Shown: piece after piece, positions 1-5,850 of the stretch | Layout of the letters: the number at the start of each line of letters is the position of its first letter | Numbering within the stretch: position 1 is the first letter of the stretch | From: Clostridia bacterium BRH_c25 | GTDB lineage: Bacteria; Bacillota_A; Clostridia; Lutisporales; Lutisporaceae | Reading direction: 5' to 3' | DNA length: 5,899 nt | Assembly (NCBI GenBank): GCA_001515955.1 | Contig: LOES01000077.1 | Span: 1-5,899, forward strand | Translations under genes and position numbers: made by a program | Notes under the pieces: model-generated | Databases searched by the model: none | What the model was told of the DNA's origin: nothing | The model's input: the letters and a program-made list of their open reading frames with translations, nothing else

Positions 1-326
1 AGGAGAAATGGGGCGGCAGATATCCGAGCTCCATAGCATCCTGGCGGAATAACTGGTCGCAGCTGGCTACCTACTTCAAATATCCGCCGGAACTCCGGAA
101 AATCATATACACGACCAATTCCATCGAAAACTTCAATCGGCAGCTCAGGAAGGTTACTAAATCTAAGACTATTTTCCCAACTGACGACGCCCTTTTCAAA
201 ATGCTGTACCTTTCAATGGTGGACATCACGAAGAAGTGGAACGGCAAACCTTGGGATTGGGGTAAGATTTTAGAGCAGCTATGTATTTATTTCGAGGGTA
301 GGATTACCCTGGCAGATATAGATTAA
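1..326 (+). CDS. IS256-family transposase, C-terminal fragment (5' cut by window edge)
   Basis: The reading frame is open from base 3 to a TAA at 324-326, giving 107 residues; bases 1-2 belong to the preceding codon. The fragment begins EKWGGRYPSS and contains YTTNSIENFNRQLRK, then a segment ending in FEGRITLADID. This order (K-W...YP..I.SW, then P.ELRKIIYTTN.IE.FNRQLRK, then KKW...WG, then FEGR) is the standard C-terminal end of Mutator/IS256 transposases, which are about 400 residues long. The protein would bind the element's terminal repeats and carry out DDE strand transfer. The visible part has no frameshift or premature stop, so the gene may be intact; the missing N-terminal part decides that. 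Its codons look more GC-rich than those of the cassette to its right, as expected for a mobile gene. Confidence 0.93.
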   Translation, partial: EKWGGRYPSSIASWRNNWSQLATYFKYPPELRKIIYTTNSIENFNRQLRKVTKSKTIFPTDDALFKMLYLSMVDITKKWNGKPWDWGKILEQLCIYFEGRITLADID

Positions 327-330
327 GTAT

Positions 331-369
331 AAAAAAATGAACTCTGCCAACTACCTGTTGACAGAGTTC
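331..369 (-). terminator. Probable intrinsic terminator for leftward transcripts
   Basis: Positions 339-351 and 357-369 are complementary over 13 nt with a single C/A mismatch (347/361) and a 5-nt loop (TACCT). On the plus strand seven A residues (331-337) precede the stem. Read on the minus strand the stem is therefore followed by A and then TTTTTTT, a textbook intrinsic terminator. It would stop leftward transcripts from the cassette before they run antisense into the transposase. On the plus strand no T-run follows the stem, so termination of the transposase mRNA here, 12 nt after its stop, is possible but weaker. Confidence 0.7.
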
Positions 370-450
370 TCATCATGTGTAAAAATACATACAACAATAT
401 TTCTAAAAAATTTGCTATGTAAACCAAGGTATTTTATCATTAATCCAAAA

Positions 451-477
451 GGTTTACACAAAATTATTTACAGTCTC
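451..477. repeat. Probable right terminal inverted repeat of the IS256-family element
   Basis: The stretch begins GGTTTACACAAAATTA and ends TTTACAGTCTC at 477. Read inward from the edge on the other strand it starts GAGACTGTAAATAATTTT and continues into TGTGTAAACC. A terminal GA/GG, a short CTGT block and a later TGTGTAAA block match my recollection of IS256-family ends. It sits about 125 nt beyond the transposase stop, an acceptable distance. The matching left end is outside the window, so the repeat has not been shown by comparison. Confidence 0.55.
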
Positions 478-507
478 ATTATTAGTGCAAAAAATATAAC
501 AAGATTA

Positions 508-582
508 TGTACCGGGTACAGAGTATAAGAGAATATTACTAAACTATTTAGAAGCAATCTCTTAACCTCTGTATCCTATACA
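508..582. repeat. Imperfect 25-nt inverted repeat in the intergenic region (large hairpin)
   Basis: Positions 508-532 pair with 558-582 at 21 of 25 positions, counting one G-T pair (516/574). The mismatches fall in two adjacent pairs (512-513 with 577-578, and 524-525 with 565-566). The 25-nt loop holds its own small hairpin, CTAAA (539-543) with TTTAG (547-551). Two shorter palindromes overlap the arms: TGTACCGGGTACA (508-520) and CTGTAT/ATACAG (569-583). No T-run follows on either strand, so it is a poor intrinsic terminator. It lies downstream of the last cassette gene and could be an mRNA 3'-end structure or the remnant of a small non-autonomous element. No gene is visible between 327 and 606. 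Confidence 0.6.
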
Positions 583-606
583 GTCTCCCAAAACGAGCCG
601 ATACTA

Positions 607-1266
607 TTATAAAACATAAGAAGCAGCTTTTATCAACCGTTTTACATCTCTAAGTCCAATATTCCCCTTAAAATATTTATTTGCATCATTCACTTTTTCA
701 AGTGACCTGTACAATTCCTCGGCATTTGCCTCAGCTACAGATTTTGCATCTTTATAACCTGAATCAAATAACATTCTTGCTGCTGTTGGACTCACCCATT
801 GAATTCTTGTGAGACCAACCAAAGAAGAAATCTCATCAACAAAGTCGTTATCTAGTACACCTGAACTAAAAATTTCTTCTCTCTTGCTTGAAGTTTCTAA
901 AGCTTCATAGAGTAAAGCCGTATTCTTATAGCCTTTGTTTTCTAACTTAGCTATTTCATTTTTGTCGAGCCAAACAAAATCACTCAAAGGAAATGCTTTG
1001 GGGAAATAGCCTTCAACTTCTCTTCGCAATAATGTTAAATACTCAATATTTATATTGGTCTTCTCAGCAAGTGGCACTATGTTTTTAGAGTTTTTTACAG
1101 ATTTACGAAAGTCCGCTAATGTAAAAATTCGATTCATTTTAAGCTTACTAAAATTTTCTTCAATACCTTCCAATAACAAGCTACGGCTTGGCACCAAATC
1201 TGTTTCTTTAATTCTTATCAACAAATCATCAAGCTTAACTTTGTCGGCATCAATATAATAAGACAT
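607..1266 (-). CDS. DUF4332-type helix-hairpin-helix protein
   Basis: This is a 219-residue soluble protein with no signal peptide or membrane segment. Residues about 149-209 hold a DUF4332-like unit: LVGLTRIQWVSP, then ARMLFDSGYKDAKSVAEANAEELYRSL (162-189 region), then a closing stretch containing GNIGLRDVKRLIK. This is the helix-hairpin-helix arrangement seen in proteins that bind DNA non-specifically through the backbone. The usual G-V-G turn is here W-V-S, so DNA contact may be weakened. Residues about 50-122 (LADFRKSVKNS to ALLYEALE) look like a second, more diverged copy. The ATG at 1264-1266 is chosen because AAGGAGG (1276-1282) lies 9 nt upstream. It is the last gene of the cassette, 35 nt after the UvrA-like gene, which suggests a role alongside that ATPase. 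The molecular function is unknown, and the domain call is by motif memory only. Confidence 0.8.
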   Translation of the reverse strand: MSYYIDADKVKLDDLLIRIKETDLVPSRSLLLEGIEENFSKLKMNRIFTLADFRKSVKNSKNIVPLAEKTNINIEYLTLLRREVEGYFPKAFPLSDFVWLDKNEIAKLENKGYKNTALLYEALETSSKREEIFSSGVLDNDFVDEISSLVGLTRIQWVSPTAARMLFDSGYKDAKSVAEANAEELYRSLEKVNDANKYFKGNIGLRDVKRLIKAASYVL

Positions 1267-1275
1267 GCTTCAAAA

Positions 1276-1282
1276 CCTCCTT
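1276..1282 (-). promoter_or_regulatory. Ribosome binding site of the DUF4332 gene
   Basis: The minus strand reads AAGGAGG, a full match to the anti-Shine-Dalgarno core, ending 9 nt before the ATG at 1266. It lies in the 35-nt gap after the UvrA-like stop codon, so this gene can be initiated independently within the operon mRNA. Confidence 0.85.
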
Positions 1283-1301
1283 GACAAAAATCAATTATAT
1301 G

Positions 1302-4300
1302 CTAAACCACAACTCCCTCTTTATCCAACCATCCTTCTCTTAACACATATCCACCACGCTCTCCACCCTCAGGTCCTATCTCGATTATATAATCTGCCTG
1401 TTTTATAAGCAGAGGATTATGTTCAATGACAATAACTGTTGCACCCTTTGCAGCCAATTCAGAGAAAATATAATCAAGCTTTTTCACATCTTCATCATGA
1501 AGTCCGGTAGTAGGCTCATCAAGTATATAAATGACATCTTTTGTTTTGCCATCGCACAGTTCCTTTGCAAGTTTTATCCTCTGAGCCTCACCACCTGATA
1601 AAGTAGCAGCACTTTGACCTAATTTGATATATGAAAGACCGACTTTATCAAGCATATCAAGTATTTTATAGATTTTTGCTTCACTTTTAAATAAGTCTTT
1701 CACTTCACCGATTTCAAGCTCCAATAAATCTGCTATTGAATATCCTTTAAATTGAACGGACAGCACTTCCTCGCGGTATCTTTTTCCGCTACACCTTGTG
1801 CAAGTCGTATAAATGTCAGGCATAAAGTGCATCGGTATTGCTATTTCACCTGCCCCTTTGCATTCCTCACACTGCCCCTTTGTGCTATTAAAGCTAAAGT
1901 GTTCCTTCGTCAGTTTAGCCTTTTTTGCGTCACTTAAGCTTGCATAGAAATCTCTTATTAAGTCAAATACCCCTGTATAGGTTCCAGGATTTGATCTTGA
2001 ATTTTTACCAATAGCCTTTTGACTGACATAATAGATATCACTAATATGATTCACCCCTGTTATGCTGTCATATTCTCCAAGCAATTCAACATTTTTGCCA
2101 AGCCTCTTTAATATCGCCGGATATAAAGTTTTTGAAATCAGACTGCTTTTACCCGAGCCGCTAACACCAATTACACATACGAACTTGGAAAGGGGTATTG
2201 ATATATCAATATTTTTCAGATTATTAGTTCTGGCCCCTTTTAGCACAAGTTTTTCATCAGAATCAATCACATTACCGGTGATTTTATAATTACAATCAGC
2301 TTGATCCGAAAAGTTTTGCTTATTTACTTCTTCTGCCCGTAAAAGCTGTCCTCCATAATGTCCTGCCCCCGGACCAATTTCCACCAAGTAATCAGCCATA
2401 TCAATAAAAGCTTTTTTGTGCTCTACCATGATAATTGTGTTACTTTGTTCTTTTAAGTCCTTAATAGTTTTAATTAAGAATTGGTAATCTTTTGGATGTA
2501 ATCCCTTAGATGGTTCATCCATGATATAGAGAATATTAGAGAGCCCAGAACCAAATTGCGTTGCTATTTTAAGCCTCTGTGCTTCTCCTCCTGATAACGA
2601 TGGAATGCTCCTATCCAGGTTAAGATAGTTGAGTCCCACTTGTTCAAGCTTCTTCAGCCTGTTAATGAGCTTTATAAAGATACCCTTGGATTTTTCCCTT
2701 TGAGCATTGTTCAAATGATTGTAAGCAGCATGGCACCAATTTTTTAATCTAGTGATGTTCATCAAGGTAGCTTCCGGATATCTTGTATAACCAACTCTTA
2801 CCAAACGTCCTTCTTCCAACAGTCTCTCACCTTGGCACCTGCTGCATTTTTTATTTACAATAAATCGTTCAATATGAGTAATAGATTTATCCGCACTATT
2901 ATCCTTTAAAAGGCGGTATAAAATATTGACAACTCCTTCTACAGGTCTTGTAATTGTGCCGTTTCTACCGTTGGAATTCTCGTAGCTTAAGGTTACCTCC
3001 CTGCCATTACTGCCGTAGAAGATCTGTCTTTTAAACTCTTCTGAAAGCTCCTTAAAAGGAACCTCGAGATCTTCCTTCATATCAGCTGCCAGGGCAAGCA
3101 CTTCACCCTTCATCCAATTGGCATTAGGCTTTTCTCTATGTTTTCTAAGATTTCCCCACCAGGCAGAAGCACCATCCAATATAGATATCTCCGGGTTACT
3201 GACAATCAAGTCAGTATCAATCTGAAGCTCTTCACCAAGTCCCTTACACACAGGACACATGTACTCAGGATGATTATAATTAAACATTGCCGGCGTGAGT
3301 TCAAAATATATAGTCCCACAACTGCCACAAACACTGTTTTTGGGCACAATATCGTTGCAATTTGGGCATGTCCGTTCACCAATAGTCGCAAATAACAGTC
3401 GTAAATAATCCCCTATCCTTGTTACTGAAGCAACAGTTGATCTTGGATTTATTCCTAAATTTCTCTGCTCTATCGCTATTGATGGCTGAAGTCCGGATAT
3501 TTTTCCAACCATTGAATCCTTTAAATCGCTGCCTATAGGGGAATTAGAAGCAACCAAGTCAATAAACTGTTTTTGACTTTCGTGATAAATCGTATCAAAA
3601 GCAAGACTTGATTTTCCACTTCCGCTGACTCCTGTTATAACTGTTATTTTCTCCTTTGGAATTCTTACGGAAATGTCCTTTAGATTGTGTATTGTCGCAT
3701 GCTCTACCACTATTTCATTCGTATTAATATGGTCCCGTTCAAAATTATCTTCACTTTCAAGCTCTTTAAAATAGGCAACTTCGCTATTTGCAGGATTATC
3801 TTCTGCTATATTGATTCCAGGGTCATCTTGAAAAACTTTATAATTAGTCCAATGTCCCACCCATTCAGGCACTCTTACACCGTTAAACAAATCTTCTTTA
3901 TATGGCATGAGCTGCAAGATTATAGAGTGTTCAAAACCATCAAAACCTGAAACCGATAGATTATGATTATATTTATCTACAGCTTTTACTTTAACAATCG
4001 TTGACGCCAACGGATTTGGCCGGACGGGCGATCTTGTTGCGAACACTCCGGATTTTGGTGCATTTTTATAAGGCGGATTGCACATTAAGTGGCTGCGGTA
4101 TTTTTTATCATCAAACCTGTGAAACCACCATAATACCCGGATATAGTCCCCAGCATTTATTTGATCAAGTGATTTTTCAATTTCATTTCCTGATAATCCT
4201 TCTGTTTCTCGAATTTGAATAATCCCATTATTATTTACAAATAAATATTCCCCAATTGGATTTTCTTTGAATGAAATGGAGCTGAAGCATTCTTTATCTA

Positions 4301-4631
4301 TGTCATTCTTTTTTATATAACCTTCTACAACTTCTTCACAGGGGAAATACGGTTTTATGTCTACTAACCCGCCCTTGATATCATTACCTTTTCCTTCTAC
4401 TTCAATAACCATGTCACCAATTTTCTCATTGGTTTCTATAATTTTTGAGCCATAACAAAAAATCTCACTTTCATCCTTTGTAAATATAAGGCAATGGCTG
4501 AAATGATCAAGCTTGATCAAAGCATCCTTCAATTCCCTCTTGACACTAATCCTAAGAAGGCTGACAGCTTCACATTCATTATTGCTAATCGTCTCATAGT
4601 GTCCGATTAATTTAAATTCAATCTTTTTCAT
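1302..4631 (-). CDS. TrmO/TsaA-like tandem domains fused to a UvrA-like twin-ABC ATPase without the UvrB-binding domain
   Basis: This is a 1109-residue cytoplasmic fusion. Residues 1-110 resemble a TrmO-like fold that keeps DIKPY (91-95) but has no ATRSPxRPN motif. Residues 128-265 form a second TrmO-like module with GVFATRSPVRPNPLAS (195-210) and VRVPEW (252-257). TrmO methylates t6A37 of tRNA-Thr using S-adenosylmethionine. From about 306 the protein is UvrA-like. ABC1 has Walker A GVSGSGKSS (334-342), zinc-type cysteines C435/C438 and C459/C462, C596/C599, signature LSGGEAQR (679-686), Walker B IMDEP (703-707) and H738. ABC2 has Walker A 822-830, C921/C924 and C944/C947, signature 1011-1018, Walker B ILDEP (1036-1040) and H1071. 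Both ATPase sites look intact. The ~120-residue UvrB-binding domain of standard UvrA is absent between C425 and C435, as in UvrA2/DrrC-type proteins linked to drug tolerance. The ATG is supported by AAAGGAT at 4641-4647. A damage- or drug-related role is inference. Confidence 0.88.
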   Translation of the reverse strand: MKKIEFKLIGHYETISNNECEAVSLLRISVKRELKDALIKLDHFSHCLIFTKDESEIFCYGSKIIETNEKIGDMVIEVEGKGNDIKGGLVDIKPYFPCEEVVEGYIKKNDIDKECFSSISFKENPIGEYLFVNNNGIIQIRETEGLSGNEIEKSLDQINAGDYIRVLWWFHRFDDKKYRSHLMCNPPYKNAPKSGVFATRSPVRPNPLASTIVKVKAVDKYNHNLSVSGFDGFEHSIILQLMPYKEDLFNGVRVPEWVGHWTNYKVFQDDPGINIAEDNPANSEVAYFKELESEDNFERDHINTNEIVVEHATIHNLKDISVRIPKEKITVITGVSGSGKSSLAFDTIYHESQKQFIDLVASNSPIGSDLKDSMVGKISGLQPSIAIEQRNLGINPRSTVASVTRIGDYLRLLFATIGERTCPNCNDIVPKNSVCGSCGTIYFELTPAMFNYNHPEYMCPVCKGLGEELQIDTDLIVSNPEISILDGASAWWGNLRKHREKPNANWMKGEVLALAADMKEDLEVPFKELSEEFKRQIFYGSNGREVTLSYENSNGRNGTITRPVEGVVNILYRLLKDNSADKSITHIERFIVNKKCSRCQGERLLEEGRLVRVGYTRYPEATLMNITRLKNWCHAAYNHLNNAQREKSKGIFIKLINRLKKLEQVGLNYLNLDRSIPSLSGGEAQRLKIATQFGSGLSNILYIMDEPSKGLHPKDYQFLIKTIKDLKEQSNTIIMVEHKKAFIDMADYLVEIGPGAGHYGGQLLRAEEVNKQNFSDQADCNYKITGNVIDSDEKLVLKGARTNNLKNIDISIPLSKFVCVIGVSGSGKSSLISKTLYPAILKRLGKNVELLGEYDSITGVNHISDIYYVSQKAIGKNSRSNPGTYTGVFDLIRDFYASLSDAKKAKLTKEHFSFNSTKGQCEECKGAGEIAIPMHFMPDIYTTCTRCSGKRYREEVLSVQFKGYSIADLLELEIGEVKDLFKSEAKIYKILDMLDKVGLSYIKLGQSAATLSGGEAQRIKLAKELCDGKTKDVIYILDEPTTGLHDEDVKKLDYIFSELAAKGATVIVIEHNPLLIKQADYIIEIGPEGGERGGYVLREGWLDKEGVVV

Positions 4632-4640
4632 CTGATATTC

Positions 4641-4647
4641 ATCCTTT
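4641..4647 (-). promoter_or_regulatory. Ribosome binding site of the TrmO-UvrA fusion gene
   Basis: The minus strand reads AAAGGAT, with the AGGA core 10 nt before the ATG at 4631. It occupies the 17-nt gap after the regulator's TAG stop (4649-4651). The closeness suggests the two genes are on one mRNA and may be translationally coupled. Confidence 0.7.
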
Positions 4648-4648
4648 C

Positions 4649-5560
4649 CTATAGAGGAGTTATTGGAATGAATATCTCAACAATTCTCTCCTCTTTTTCA
4701 GCAGTGTACTCTTGAGGTGGATAATATTCAAAGCATAGTCTGTCATCTGGCATATAACCACTCTCAGGTAACCATTTTGATAGCATATAATCCCAAGCCC
4801 CTTGATATTCATCTGATTTAAGCAAAAATCTGCCTACTGCATATTTACCTCCCGCTAAGTCCATACTTCCAAATTCTCCTGAATCTTCAACCTCATCTGT
4901 TATAGACATGCATACACTTAGTCTGAGTTTTTCCTCCATCGTTAAATTTCCAAAATCATGATATACAGTAAACCATTTTGTTTCAGGTTTAACAAGATTT
5001 TTCTTGAAAGCAAAGTTATATAGCTTGGTAAATAGTTTCACGAACAAATCAGAGTTCCCTTTATAAGCACCGGTATGCCTAATATATAGTACTCTTGTGG
5101 AATCTATTATTCTTATGGTTAGTTCCATAGGTATATTATAATAAGTTTTCTTCTCACATACTTTTCCATTTATGCTAATTTCATTAATCAGTTTGTCCAT
5201 TTCCAAATTATCCAGTTTTTTAATCGTACTTGCACTGACTTTGTATTTATCTTTAAGTGCCTTTGCAAATGATGCTTGATTAGAAAATCCGACTGACAGA
5301 GCAATATCTAACAGCGAGAGCCGTTTATTGCTCCTAATAAGAAATACAGCTTTTTCCAATCGCAATCTTTTTATGTAACTGTACAAGCTTTCACCTGCTA
5401 TTTGTCTATAAATTCTTTGAAAATGAAATTCAGAAAAAGACGCAATACCAGCGAGATTCTCAATATGCAGTTCATCCGCTAAGTGATTTTCTATATAATC
5501 CTGTACCATATTAATCTTTGAAATATATACTTTTCTTGATTCATTTAATATAAAATCCAT
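4649..5560 (-). CDS. AraC-family regulator with C-terminal GyrI-like effector-binding domain
   Basis: This is a 303-residue transcription regulator. The N-terminal AraC-type DNA-binding domain has two helix-turn-helix units. The first spans about 33-53 (IENLAGIASFSEFHFQRIYRQ region). The second spans about 82-113 and includes DIALSVGFSNQASFAKALK; its usual terminal SPxxYR is replaced by VSASTIK. A linker to about 145 is followed by a GyrI-like domain (146-303) with LTIRIIDSTRVLYIRHTGAY, AGGKYAVGRF (236-245) and a final VEIFIPI. This is the BmrR/Rob/SbmC fold that binds amphipathic drugs and cations, so the protein probably activates the operon in response to a small molecule. ATG 5558-5560 is chosen for TGGAGG 4 nt upstream and because it fits the usual AraC-GyrI N-terminus. 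A TTG start at 5620 would lie inside the intron and is rejected. It is the first gene of the operon, 17 nt from the UvrA-like fusion. Confidence 0.9.
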   Translation of the reverse strand: MDFILNESRKVYISKINMVQDYIENHLADELHIENLAGIASFSEFHFQRIYRQIAGESLYSYIKRLRLEKAVFLIRSNKRLSLLDIALSVGFSNQASFAKALKDKYKVSASTIKKLDNLEMDKLINEISINGKVCEKKTYYNIPMELTIRIIDSTRVLYIRHTGAYKGNSDLFVKLFTKLYNFAFKKNLVKPETKWFTVYHDFGNLTMEEKLRLSVCMSITDEVEDSGEFGSMDLAGGKYAVGRFLLKSDEYQGAWDYMLSKWLPESGYMPDDRLCFEYYPPQEYTAEKEERIVEIFIPITPL

Positions 5561-5564
5561 AAAG

Positions 5565-5570
5565 CCTCCA
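5565..5570 (-). promoter_or_regulatory. Ribosome binding site that fixes the start of the AraC/GyrI regulator
   Basis: The minus strand reads TGGAGG with only 4 nt (CTTT) before the ATG at 5560. The spacing is slightly short but the core match is strong. It supports this start over the in-frame TTG 60 nt further upstream, which belongs to the intron. Confidence 0.7.
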
Positions 5571-5593
5571 TTAATTGATTCCAATTTTTGGTG

Positions 5594-5607
5594 CCAGTCT
5601 ATCAACT
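5594..5607 (+). other. Intron insertion target: candidate IBS2 (5594-5600) and IBS1 (5601-5607)
   Basis: CCAGTCT at 5594-5600 and ATCAACT at 5601-5607 directly adjoin each other and end at the presumed 5' exon/intron junction. Each is perfectly complementary over 7 nt to a separate site downstream: AGACTGG at 5799-5805 and AGTTGAT at 5844-5850. Two adjacent exon blocks pairing with two separated intron blocks is the IBS/EBS arrangement by which group II introns choose their target and splice site. The outer block pairs with the nearer intron site, as expected for EBS2 preceding EBS1 in domain I. Confidence 0.7.
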
Positions 5608-5798
5608 GCGTGTCCAGCAAAGCTGGACCGTGCTAGCCGGTGAAAGTCCGGTCCCGGTAGTCGCCAAGGAGCCGGGTAGCAAATCCCAGTGCGTCGCAGA
5701 AATGCGGGGTGCCAAGCGGGAGGATAACGTACCTGTAAATTAGACAGGGCAAGCAAGGATGCTGGTCGTAACATAAAGTGAACTCTGCCGCATCGTAA

Positions 5799-5805
5799 AG
5801 ACTGG
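5799..5805 (+). other. Candidate EBS2 of the group II intron
   Basis: AGACTGG is perfectly complementary to CCAGTCT at 5594-5600 just upstream of the intron. It lies about 190 nt into the intron, a plausible place for EBS2 in domain I, and 38 nt before the candidate EBS1. Confidence 0.6.
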
Positions 5806-5843
5806 GCCCCGGATCAAGGGGAGCAAGAGGAAGCCGAGCCTGG

Positions 5844-5850
5844 AGTTGAT
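5844..5850 (+). other. Candidate EBS1 of the group II intron
   Basis: AGTTGAT is perfectly complementary to ATCAACT at 5601-5607, directly before the presumed splice site. Pairing can extend by a G-T pair and a C-G pair on the exon's 5' side (5599-5600 with 5851-5852). It follows EBS2 in the expected order. Confidence 0.62.

Larger units (their letters stand above)
1..477 (+). mobile_element. IS256-family (Mutator-type) insertion sequence, right-hand portion
   Basis: This is the 3' part of an insertion sequence whose left side lies outside the window. It holds the C-terminal third of the transposase (to 326), a strong hairpin (339-369), about 80 nt of AT-rich non-coding DNA, and a probable terminal inverted repeat (451-477). 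Elements of this family move by a DDE transposase and usually leave an 8-9 bp target duplication. If 477 is the true edge, the duplicated target would begin at 478 (ATTATTAGT), but the partner copy is out of view. The family call comes from the transposase and is firm. The exact right boundary is inferred from the look of the terminal sequence and is less certain. Confidence 0.75.
607..5560 (-). other. Probable three-gene operon: AraC/GyrI regulator, TrmO-UvrA fusion, DUF4332 protein
   Basis: The three genes run in the same direction with gaps of 17 nt and 35 nt. Each has its own Shine-Dalgarno sequence within the gap, and no hairpin plus T-run lies between them. No good sigma-A promoter (TTGACA/TATAAT type) is visible in the 47 nt between the first start codon and the intron junction. 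The native promoter is therefore probably on the far side of the intron, or transcription now begins in intron-antisense sequence. The first convincing terminator for the unit is the minus-strand hairpin at 331-369, inside the neighbouring insertion sequence. Confidence 0.7.

Noticed and set aside
337..528. Plus-strand open frame of 63 codons starting just after the transposase
   Set aside because: It starts within the hairpin, runs across the probable IS terminus, has no ribosome binding site and no recognisable sequence.
569..583. CTGTAT/ATACAG hairpin as terminator of the cassette
   Set aside because: The 6-bp stem is not followed by a T-run on the minus strand, and it overlaps the larger inverted repeat that explains the same bases better.
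1752..4222. Several plus- and minus-strand open frames inside the UvrA-like gene
   Set aside because: They overlap a long gene with clear family motifs, have no ribosome binding sites and resemble no known protein.
5561..5620. 20-residue N-terminal extension of the AraC/GyrI regulator from a TTG codon
   Set aside because: The TTG lies inside the intron and has no suitable ribosome binding site, whereas the ATG at 5560 has TGGAGG just upstream.
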